From: CAVTLG01 sp963735495
Lineage (GTDB): Bacteria; Chloroflexota; Ktedonobacteria; Ktedonobacterales; Ktedonobacteraceae
DNA length: 64,000 nucleotides
Assembly: GCA_963735495.1 (NCBI GenBank)
Contig: CAVTLG010000015.1
Span: 62,001 to 126,000 of the forward strand
Reading direction: 5' to 3'
Made by a program: the position numbers and the translations under genes. The notes under the pieces are model-generated. The model was given only the letters and a program-made list of their open reading frames with translations, was not told where the DNA came from and ran no database searches. Positions within the stretch are counted from its first letter, which is position 1. Every line of letters begins with the position of its first letter. This document shows, one piece after another, positions 17,558 to 24,179 of this stretch.

Positions 17558-18478
17558 ATGATCCTCTTCTATTGCGGACTGAGTGAGCAGCAATGGAACC
17601 ATCACCCTGTGGCACCTGGTGCACTTGCCTGTGTCTCGCCGGTTTATGGCAGGACCTTACACAGCAAGCAATGCAATCGCGTGACTGTCCCAGCAGAGAC
17701 CACCGTTATCCAGGATAGCGGCGCGTTCTGCGATGGCATCCACGAGCGCTTGAGCGTCGAGGCAGCGCTTGAGCGACAAGTAGCGCATGCAGAACGCTAT
17801 CACTACGCGGATCGGGTGACACACCGGGCCAGTTATGACCTCTTGATTGATGAAAAGTGGGAGGGCGGTGCACGATACAAAGCTCGGTGGACAGAACAGG
17901 ATGCCGCGTATGCTGTAACACAAACAGTGCAGGCAGCGGCGTACCTGTCCCGCCATCGTACCGGGTGTCAGCTGGTGCTCTCTGCCCAGGGTGTAAGCGC
18001 TGCGCAATATCTGACGTGCGCGCAGCAGATCGTGCCCTTGCTGGAACCGGGGGACCTCTTCGGACTCGGTGGGTTTTGTATCACGGGCAAGCTTCCCCGG
18101 CAAATGATGCCCGTGTTTCGGGAAACCATGCGCCTGGTCATTCCGTTCTTGGGCCGTGAGGGTGTCAAGCGCGTGCACGTCTGGGGTGTCTGCTATGCGC
18201 CAGCGCTCGGAGAGTTGCTCTACTTGTGCGATGAACAGGGGATCACCCTCTCAACGGATAGCGCCGGGCCATCCATTCACCCGGCCCTGGGACAATGGGG
18301 TTATGCAGAGTGGCGCGATCTGTCCTATGTACGTCCCCCAACGGAAACACGGGGCTTAGAGCGGGCGCGCCATGTGCAGGCCACACGGGCATGGTTAACA
18401 GACTTTCGCAGTACCCGTCATTATCACCCCTTGCGTCCTCGTCAACTCACCTTCACAGACAGAGAGGTGCCACAATGA
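17558..18478 (+). CDS. TGT-fold base-exchange enzyme, DpdA-like
   Basis: This 306-residue protein resembles tRNA-guanine transglycosylases and the DpdA enzymes that put 7-deazaguanines into DNA. IQDSGAF (Asp at ~53) matches the TGT DSGGFQ motif, FGLGGFC (~168-174) matches the GG-containing substrate loop, VHVWGV matches the HLLGIG strand, and STDSAG holds an Asp at ~234. The spacing of the two Asp residues (~181) is close to that of the catalytic pair in bacterial TGT. The zinc site of tRNA-type TGT is absent, as in short DpdA-like forms. A GTG at 17489 overlaps the previous stop, but AAGGAG before the ATG at 17558 favours the latter. No queC/D/E or folE is nearby, so the incoming base would have to come from the host. 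Confidence 0.68.
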   Translation: MILFYCGLSEQQWNHHPVAPGALACVSPVYGRTLHSKQCNRVTVPAETTVIQDSGAFCDGIHERLSVEAALERQVAHAERYHYADRVTHRASYDLLIDEKWEGGARYKARWTEQDAAYAVTQTVQAAAYLSRHRTGCQLVLSAQGVSAAQYLTCAQQIVPLLEPGDLFGLGGFCITGKLPRQMMPVFRETMRLVIPFLGREGVKRVHVWGVCYAPALGELLYLCDEQGITLSTDSAGPSIHPALGQWGYAEWRDLSYVRPPTETRGLERARHVQATRAWLTDFRSTRHYHPLRPRQLTFTDREVPQ

Positions 18479-19329
18479 CCACCGCTCTTGTGTCCCCGGT
18501 ACGCTGGATGGGCGGCAAACACTACGGGGCCGCGTTCATCCTGGACGCTTTCCCGCCCAGAGAGTCCTACGATTGCTACTGTGAACCTTTCATGGGCGGA
18601 TGCCACGTCATCGCACGGAAACCGCCCTGGAAACATCGGGAAGTGGTCAACGACCTCAACGGGGATCTCGTCAACTTCTGGCTGCAGCTCCGCGACCATG
18701 CAGCAGAGCTAGCGGCGCGATTGGAGAGCCTCCCCTACAGTCGAGAAGTGCACTACACCTATCACCAGACCCTCTTTGATGGAACCCCGCTTGATCCGCT
18801 GGAGCGGGCGGCGCAGTGGTACTACGTGCTCAAAAGTAGCTTTAGCGCGATGCTCCGACCTACCTCCCCAGTTGGATGGAGAAACGACCTACATGATGTC
18901 AACGCGTATCGTTCATCGCTTACGCTCTTTGCGGCCCTCTCTGAGCGGTTTCACCGGGTCGTGATCGATAACCGGGACTTTGCCCAGGTGATCACCCAGG
19001 AGCAGGGACCGCGCACGCTCTTTTATGTCGATCCTCCTTACATCGGCGCAGAGGACTACTATCGAACGGCGGGCGACTTTACCCTGGCAGATCATGAGCG
19101 ACTAGCGGCGGTGCTGCGTACGACCCCGGCGATGGTCGTGCTCTCCTACTATGAGCATCCGTTGCTTGCCCAGTGGTACCCGCCTGACGTGTGGCAGCGC
19201 GTGCACTGGCAGACGGTGAAGCACTCCCAGCGTACCGAAGCCACGCATGAGCAGGTGCACGAGGTGCTTCTTTACAACTTTTCCCCAACACTGACCACGC
19301 TCCCGCTCTGGGGGCAAGCAGATCAATAG
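18475..19329 (+). CDS. Dam-type N6-adenine DNA methyltransferase, copy 2
   Basis: This 284-residue class D12 methylase has RWMGGKHYGAAFIL at the N-terminus, YCEPFMGGCHV (~35-45) and the catalytic YVDPPYIGAEDYY at about residues 183-195. The two methylases differ strongly outside the motifs, suggesting separate specificities. It starts by ATGA overlap with the TGT-like gene, so the base-exchange enzyme sits between two adenine methylases in one coupled array. Confidence 0.88.
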   Translation: MTTALVSPVRWMGGKHYGAAFILDAFPPRESYDCYCEPFMGGCHVIARKPPWKHREVVNDLNGDLVNFWLQLRDHAAELAARLESLPYSREVHYTYHQTLFDGTPLDPLERAAQWYYVLKSSFSAMLRPTSPVGWRNDLHDVNAYRSSLTLFAALSERFHRVVIDNRDFAQVITQEQGPRTLFYVDPPYIGAEDYYRTAGDFTLADHERLAAVLRTTPAMVVLSYYEHPLLAQWYPPDVWQRVHWQTVKHSQRTEATHEQVHEVLLYNFSPTLTTLPLWGQADQ

Positions 19330-19340
19330 GAGGTTCATCT

Positions 19341-19715
19341 ATGACGCAAACCTTGACCCAACTGCAGGCGCTTGAAGCGTTCTGCTCGGTGCAACCGACC
19401 GTGGAGGAGGTGACGGCCCTGCTTGCACAGCACGGTTTTGAAATGGTGCTCGCGATGGGACCGACCACGTTTGCCGCGAGCAAGCAGTATCCAGCCCCAC
19501 CACAACTGCCAGCGCACTATCACTACCGGGATCGCTACGGAACGGAGGTCATTTACCTGGCCGGGCGGGACTTTCCCGAACACCAGCATGAATACTTCCC
19601 ACCGCATGCCTCACGCTGGTGGATCTACCCTGGTGCCAGTCAGTTGGCGTACAACGGCATTCACCAAGTACTGACGAATCGCTGGTTGCCAACATGGCAG
19701 CCGACAGACACATAG
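19341..19715 (+). CDS. Hypothetical protein at the end of the modification block
   Basis: A 124-residue soluble protein with a helical N-terminal half (VEEVTALLAQHGFEMVLAMG) and an aromatic C-terminal half (RDRYGTEVIYLAGRDFP, SRWWIYPG). AGGAGG lies seven to eight bases before the ATG. It is 11 bp after the second Dam-type gene and 10 bp before the Mom-like fragment, so it belongs to the same operon. Not recognised. Confidence 0.6.
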   Translation: MTQTLTQLQALEAFCSVQPTVEEVTALLAQHGFEMVLAMGPTTFAASKQYPAPPQLPAHYHYRDRYGTEVIYLAGRDFPEHQHEYFPPHASRWWIYPGASQLAYNGIHQVLTNRWLPTWQPTDT

Positions 19716-19725
19716 GAGGGAGATC

Positions 19726-19856
19726 ATGCTTACTCTTCAGTTTGCCGATAAAGTAGGACTGGTATGGGTACAGGCACAAGTGAAGGCCCACCACTACCTG
19801 CACACATCAGTCGATGTGCGCTGTAGCCCACTGGCCTATCTGGCGCTTTATCTCCT
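19726..19856 (+). pseudogene. N-terminal fragment of a Mom-like (XF1762-type) modification gene
   Basis: Starting at the ATG at 19726 (GGAGGGAG upstream), the frame reads a short N-terminal strand and then KAHHYLHTSVDVRCSPLAYL. This matches my recollection of the N-terminal signature of phage proteins related to the Mu Mom acyltransferase (HHYLH..VD.RC.P.AY). After about 44 codons it leaves the family and runs into a TIR remnant. The C-terminal part of the same family lies at 22842-23096, about 3 kb away. The right limit of the fragment is approximate. Mom-type proteins modify adenine to block restriction, fitting the preceding operon. Confidence 0.6.
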
Positions 19857-19883
19857 ACGCACATTCTCTGATTGGTCAGCCTA

Positions 19884-20332
19884 TCGACTACTACAAGTGC
19901 TTCATCAGCTACGCCAGATACAATGAGGCTTTTGCCAATCGGCTCTACGTTGATTTACAAAGTAAGGAAATGCGCCGCTAGTCCGCTCCAGAAGACCTCA
20001 AGATTGGCGATCACTATCATCAGCGTATCGATGAATTGATTCGCCTCTACGACAAGCTTGTTCTCATTCTCTCCAGTTATGCCATTCAAAGCTCCTGGGT
20101 TGAACGAGAAGTAGTGGCAGCTCGAGAGAGAGAAGACCGTGAGCAACGAGCAGTGCTTTTCCCGATTCGCCTAGATGATACAGTAATGACAACCACCAAA
20201 GCCTGGGTGGCTGATGTACGCCGCCGCAGGCATATCGGCGATTTTACCCAGTGGAAAGATCACGATACGTACCAGGTGTCCTTCGAGCGCCTCTTACGTG
20301 ATCTCAAGGCCGAGCAAACACCAAAAGACTAA
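19884..20332 (+). pseudogene. TIR-domain remnant with an in-frame amber codon
   Basis: Reading GQPIDYYKCFISYARYNEAF from about 19884, the frame encodes a TIR_2 domain to the stop at 20330-20332, but TAG occurs at 19979-19981. The equivalent position in the two TIR genes downstream is the Trp of CWFAPEDLK / CWFAPHDLK, so a single TGG-to-TAG change explains it. The rest is well kept, with the SSWVEREV segment carrying the expected catalytic Glu. There is no clear start codon or ribosome site. It is either a recent pseudogene or a leftover from insertion into the Mom-like gene. Confidence 0.7.
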
Positions 20333-20419
20333 TCTCTTGTATTTCCATCGATCTGCATCGTTTACTTTAATGAACCCATACATTCACCCTTGCTGCCCTG
20401 TGAGAGGAGGAAAGGCCAG

Positions 20420-21154
20420 ATGCCCACACGACCATCGCCACGATTGTCGGTAACCATTTTGCTGACGATTCTTGCTGGGATATTCGCTACTCTAGCGGGT
20501 ATCCTTGGCAATATCGCCACTAGCACCATCCCACCGGTCATTACCCCCTATTTGCGCTTCGCTTGGCCCACTCTTGGCATCGTGGTGCTCCTCGGCATTG
20601 GAGTCTCGGTGTGGCAAGTCCGTCGAGATGCGTTGGCTTCCTCTCTAACGCCTCCTGCTCGACAAACGATCACTCCACCATTGCCATCTCCTGTATCCAC
20701 TCAGCAACAGAATGCTCCTTCTGACTATCATAGCTGTGTCTTGAGTTACGCCACCGAGGACCAAGCATTCGCCGAGAAATTGCATGCGGATCTGCAAAGG
20801 AAAGGCATTTCCTGCTGGTTTGCCCCACATGATCTGAAAACGGGCGACAAGATGCGTACCCAGATCTACGAAGCTATCCAGAAACAGGACAAACTGCTGC
20901 TGATCCTCTCCGAGCACGCCGTCACAAGCGATTGGGTTGAGCGGGAAGTGGAACTGGCTTTTGAACGGGAACGCCAGCCACCAGAAACGCTGGTGCTCTT
21001 TCCTATTCGGCTCGATGACGCCGTGATGCAGACCAATGCTGCCTGGGTAGGGGATATTCGCCGGATACGCTTTATCGGCGACTTTCGTCAGTGGTGGGAT
21101 GATGTGGCCTATCAACGGGCTTTGCATCGGCTGTTGCGTGATTTACATCCATAA
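20420..21154 (+). CDS. Membrane-anchored TIR-domain protein
   Basis: This 244-residue protein has two membrane helices (residues ~8-30 and ~45-66), a Pro/Gln-rich linker and a C-terminal TIR_2 domain from about residue 103 (CVLSYATEDQAFAEKL, CWFAPHDLKTG, LLILSEHAVTSDWVEREVE). The Glu in WVEREVE fits the NAD-hydrolase catalytic position of bacterial TIR domains. Such proteins are usually activated effectors that consume NAD or make cyclic-ADP-ribose signals in phage defence. AGGAGG before the ATG at 20420 fixes the start. No ThsA-like partner is present, so this is not a complete Thoeris system. Confidence 0.8.
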   Translation: MPTRPSPRLSVTILLTILAGIFATLAGILGNIATSTIPPVITPYLRFAWPTLGIVVLLGIGVSVWQVRRDALASSLTPPARQTITPPLPSPVSTQQQNAPSDYHSCVLSYATEDQAFAEKLHADLQRKGISCWFAPHDLKTGDKMRTQIYEAIQKQDKLLLILSEHAVTSDWVEREVELAFERERQPPETLVLFPIRLDDAVMQTNAAWVGDIRRIRFIGDFRQWWDDVAYQRALHRLLRDLHP

Positions 21155-21170
21155 GGATGAAGGAGCCTGT

Positions 21171-21596
21171 ATGGAGAATCAGAAATATATTACCCTCCGT
21201 TCGTTAGTTCATTGCGAAGCCAACGCACAAGCCAGTTTGTTCGAGCAAAATTGGCGAATACTCAGCAATTGTATGTGGCTTCGCAAGCGGATTTGGCAAA
21301 AAGATGAGCGAACAGTGGGTATTAAACTACTAAAAAAGATATCAGAGTGTGGAATAAATGGAGAAAGTCTCATGCAATTTCACCTATATAGTGACAAAAA
21401 GGGCTGTTCGGGCCTTCCGCTTATTAAGTGTGCCTGCTTGCTAATAAGAGCCCTTCTCAACAAAAAGAGAGGCGAGCTACCCTCTCCAAAATCCTTGCAT
21501 TCAACATGTTTTTCCAGTAGGATAGCAACAACATACTCGTGGAACGTTAAGAGTAGGGCAGGGAGCAGAGCACATGGCAAACCAGGAGCACGTTGA
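21171..21596 (+). CDS. Possible small protein between the TIR genes
   Basis: An open frame of 141 codons with GAAGGAG just before the ATG at 21171. The first ~75 residues look protein-like (SLFEQNWRILSNCMWLRKRIW, KLLKKISECG). The C-terminal part is Ser/Arg-rich and looks non-coding. It overlaps the pentapeptide-TIR start by 23 bp. No family recognised. It may be a decayed or chance frame. Confidence 0.3.
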   Translation: MENQKYITLRSLVHCEANAQASLFEQNWRILSNCMWLRKRIWQKDERTVGIKLLKKISECGINGESLMQFHLYSDKKGCSGLPLIKCACLLIRALLNKKRGELPSPKSLHSTCFSSRIATTYSWNVKSRAGSRAHGKPGAR

Positions 21597-22785
21597 ACTA
21601 CTTAAGCAAGGAAGAGAGGCGTGGAATAAATGGAGACGGCGTCTCCCAGGAGAAACACTTGAGGTTGATCTCAGTAATGCAGACCTTAGAGGATTTGACC
21701 TTGAAGGCTTTGATCTTATCGGCGCTGACCCCAGATCAAGTGAAGACGGAGGTATTGTAGATATTTCGGAAGCTGATCTTAGTGGGGCCAATCTTAGGGG
21801 AGCAGCACTTCACGGAGCCCAACTTTATAGATCCAACCTTAGTAGGGCCAATCTTAGGGACGCGACCATAGATAGAACCAACTTCTACCGGAGCATATTC
21901 TACGAAGCTGATCTTAGCTTTTCTAGATTCTACCGGAGCATATTCTACGAAGCTGATCTTAGTAAAGCTTCTCTCCGACAATCCGACCTCCGAAGAACTG
22001 ATCTCAGGAGAGCCAGCTTTACAAACGCCGATCTTGCCAGAGCTAAGTTTGGTGAAGCAGATCTTAGCGACGCTGATTTTTCTGGTGCAGATCTCTCGGA
22101 AGCCAATTTCAGTAAAGCCAACTTTGCCAAAGTTAATCTTACCGAAGTAAGACTTCAGCAAACCGTTTTTGCCGCAAATGATCTAAGTACAGTCAAGGGA
22201 CTTCTTGAGATTCGCCACATAGGTCCGTCTCATGTCGAAATATACTCAGTGAAACTTCCTCAGGATGGAAGCGCACTACATTTCTTGCGCGGCGTAGGTG
22301 TTCCCGATGCATACATCGAGGTGTGGCGTGCTACAACAATGCTTCCTGTTCAATACCACTCGCTTTTTATCTCGTATTCAAGCAAAGACGAAACGTTGGC
22401 CCGTCGCCTGCACGCCGACCTCCAGTCTAACAGAGTCCGGTGCTGGTTCGCCCCAGAAGACCTGAAAATTGGCAACAAGTTTCGCCAGCGCATTGATGAG
22501 GCCATTCACTTGCAAGACAAACTCCTCCTGCTGCTTTCAGAACACAGCATTGCCAGCACCTGGGTCGAGAATGAAGTCGAAGCAGCGATTGAGAAAGAGA
22601 ATCAGCAGCAGCGGGAGGTACTCTTTCCGATCCGCCTGGATGACACCGTGATGCAGACCTCACTGGCATGGGCGGCCGCACTGCGCCGCACGCGCCATAT
22701 TGGCAATTTCACGAACTGGACAGATCCCCAGGCATATCAGCAAGCATTTGAACGATTGCTACGTGACCTTAAGACAAAATCTTAA
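21574..22785 (+). CDS. Pentapeptide-repeat/TIR fusion protein
   Basis: This 403-residue protein opens with about 170 residues of pentapeptide repeats (ADLSGANLRG, SNLSRANLRD, residues ~30-200), which form a right-handed beta-helix. From about residue 261 there is a TIR_2 domain: LFISYSSKDETLARRL, CWFAPEDLKIG, LLLLSEHSIASTWVENEVE, with the catalytic-type Glu present. A perfect 35-bp direct repeat (21883-21917 and 21928-21962, period 45 bp) within the helix shows recent addition of three pentapeptides. The fusion is typical of cyanobacteria and Ktedonobacteria, with probable NADase effector function in defence. The repeats may sense or scaffold. Confidence 0.85.
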   Translation: MANQEHVELLKQGREAWNKWRRRLPGETLEVDLSNADLRGFDLEGFDLIGADPRSSEDGGIVDISEADLSGANLRGAALHGAQLYRSNLSRANLRDATIDRTNFYRSIFYEADLSFSRFYRSIFYEADLSKASLRQSDLRRTDLRRASFTNADLARAKFGEADLSDADFSGADLSEANFSKANFAKVNLTEVRLQQTVFAANDLSTVKGLLEIRHIGPSHVEIYSVKLPQDGSALHFLRGVGVPDAYIEVWRATTMLPVQYHSLFISYSSKDETLARRLHADLQSNRVRCWFAPEDLKIGNKFRQRIDEAIHLQDKLLLLLSEHSIASTWVENEVEAAIEKENQQQREVLFPIRLDDTVMQTSLAWAAALRRTRHIGNFTNWTDPQAYQQAFERLLRDLKTKS

Positions 22786-22826
22786 TATTCTGGAGACCCG
22801 CCACAATCTTCCAGAATATTGATTTT
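22784..22826 (+). terminator. Intrinsic terminator after the pentapeptide-TIR gene
   Basis: AATATTCTGGA (22784-22794) and TCCAGAATATT (22810-22820) form a perfect 11-bp stem directly overlapping the TAA stop, followed by GATTTTT. It closes the TIR cluster. Confidence 0.65.
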
Positions 22827-22841
22827 TGATGATACATAATA

Positions 22842-23096
22842 CGCGAAGTCCTCTCCTACTGCGACACAACCCATCACCATGGCACCCTTTACCGCGCCGC
22901 AGGGTTCCACCTGGTACGCACCAACGCTCGTGGTATCGAGACGTATGCCCGCTCTGTGCGCAGTCTCACGACAGAGGAGGATGCAGCGGTGATCGGACGG
23001 TCACAGGGCGATCCACGCTGCCGACGTTTGCGAGCCATGCGTCACGCCACACACTCTATCCAATTGTCGTGGGACGCTTTGCTGACAGGGACATGA
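22842..23096 (+). pseudogene. C-terminal fragment of the Mom-like gene
   Basis: The frame from 22842 reads REVLSYCDTTHHHGTLYRAA followed by GFHLVRTNARGIETYARSVR and SLTTEEDAA, ending at TGA 23094-23096. This matches the acetyltransferase-like C-terminus I associate with the Mom/XF1762 phage family. There is no start codon or ribosome site: two stop codons lie just upstream in the same frame. Together with 19726-19856 it shows one gene whose central part (about 60-90 residues by family length) was replaced by the approximately 3-kb TIR cluster. Confidence 0.65.
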
Positions 23097-23159
23097 CAGA
23101 TTCTCACGGATCAAGCGACGGACAAGGTGTCGTAACGACAGCGAGTCCGTCATAGGATC

Positions 23160-23393
23160 TTGTCACGTATCTTTTGGGCTGACCTGCTCATTCACGATGG
23201 ACCTGTTCTATCTTTCTCCTACACCAGCGACGGAGTGTGCAGAACGGTACTTCCCACACAGCAAGCGCAACGGGGTTCTCTCACCACGCAAGAACTGCCA
23301 TGGAACACGGCGGACTTCCTCCAGTATATTGGGGGAATAGACGCTTCCAGTTTCCCCAGGAAGGCTGATATGCTTTGCATGCACGATCAATGA
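23160..23393 (+). CDS. Doubtful 77-codon frame
   Basis: Begins at TTG with no clear Shine-Dalgarno. The translated product is not recognised, has no hydrophobic segment and no motif. It lies between the Mom-like remnant and the iteron-like repeats. It may be chance. Confidence 0.2.
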   Translation: MSRIFWADLLIHDGPVLSFSYTSDGVCRTVLPTQQAQRGSLTTQELPWNTADFLQYIGGIDASSFPRKADMLCMHDQ

Positions 23394-23420
23394 TAACCAT
23401 AAGAAGCACTGAAAATGGAA

Positions 23421-23486
23421 CCTATCATCTACCTATCAGGCAAACTGATAGGTGATCTGATCGGTCTGATAGGTAAACTGATAGGG
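23421..23486. repeat. Iteron-like array of CTGATAGGT
   Basis: Six copies of a 7-9-bp unit in 66 bp: reverse copies at 23421-23427 and 23431-23439, forward copies at 23445-23453, 23457-23465 (CTGATCGGT), 23466-23474 and 23478-23486. The inner pair forms a perfect inverted repeat ACCTATCAG / CTGATAGGT, and forward copies are 9 or 12 bp apart. It lies about 390 bp before an XRE gene that begins the replication cluster. It resembles plasmid origin iterons or a multi-site operator. Confidence 0.6.
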
Positions 23487-23750
23487 AAAAAAGGTGTTCT
23501 TGTGTCCACAAAGCTGGCATACTAGAAGTATTGCAAGAAATCAATGGTTGTATGCAACCACTGGTGTTGCATGAATCAAGAGTATGATCGCAAGACGACG
23601 CAACTAGCAAGCTAGGCGCTAGAACAGGGTCGGATCGACGTTGTCCTATACCACTACTCGCGCTCGTCACTGGAGGAGAAAGATGACGATTTTATTCCCG
23701 GACATCCATTCCCGACAAGATTACCGTTGGTCTGGATGACCTGCAAAAAG

Positions 23751-23782
23751 GCTGGCTCTTGTGTACCACCACAAAAACCAGC
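23751..23782. repeat. Hairpin element, copy 1 (GCTGGCTCTTGTG)
   Basis: GCTGGCTCTTGTG (23751-23763) faces CACAAAAACCAGC (23770-23782) as an imperfect stem. The same 14-nt left arm (GCTGGCTCTTGTGT) recurs in a hairpin at 25408-25442, so the two bracket the XRE and membrane-HTH gene pair. Confidence 0.5.
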
Positions 23783-23873
23783 GTCGCAACTCATCAGTGT
23801 CTATACCTATGCTCTCACGGTTTTGCCCTTTGACCAGCTAAGACCGTAAGAGGACAACAGGAGCTACAAAGAG

Positions 23874-24179
23874 ATGATACCATACGCTCGGTCTCTTCAG
23901 CATGGGCAAATACCATCAGATGACCATGGTTCACTATTGAAATACCAGCGATTGTTGCGCGGATGGTCACAGCAAGATGTCGCTGATGCCCTCCGTGAAT
24001 ACTGTGTCGCCAGTGGTCACCCTGGTGTTGGCATTAACGCCAACCAGGTCAGTAGCTGGGAACGCGGGCGGCATATCCCCAGCCCGCTGTACCGCAAACA
24101 TCTGTGTACGCTTTTTGGCCTGACAGCCGCGCAGCTTGGCTTCATCACACCCTTGTCAGGTGAGGGAGGGCAGAGATGA
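23874..24179 (+). CDS. XRE-family regulator before the replication genes
   Basis: This 101-residue protein has a clear Cro/C1 HTH: LLKYQRLLRGWSQQDVADAL, then NANQVSSWERGRHIPSPLYR and KHLCTLFGLTAAQLGF. AGGAG lies ten to eleven bases before the ATG. The stop overlaps the next start by ATGA. As the first gene after the iteron-like array, it is a good candidate for the protein that binds those repeats and controls copy number or excision. That is inferred from position. Confidence 0.78.
   Translation: MIPYARSLQHGQIPSDDHGSLLKYQRLLRGWSQQDVADALREYCVASGHPGVGINANQVSSWERGRHIPSPLYRKHLCTLFGLTAAQLGFITPLSGEGGQR

Noticed and set aside
19884..22785. Thoeris system
   Set aside because: TIR proteins are present but no SIR2/SLOG or Macro ThsA partner.
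22826..23155. Plus-strand frame of 109 codons
   Set aside because: It overlaps the Mom-like C-terminal fragment in another frame. The fragment has family-type sequence; this frame is Arg/Ser/His-rich shadow.
23421..23486. CRISPR array
   Set aside because: Repeat units are only 7-9 bp with 0-3-bp spacing and mixed orientation, and no cas genes are present.
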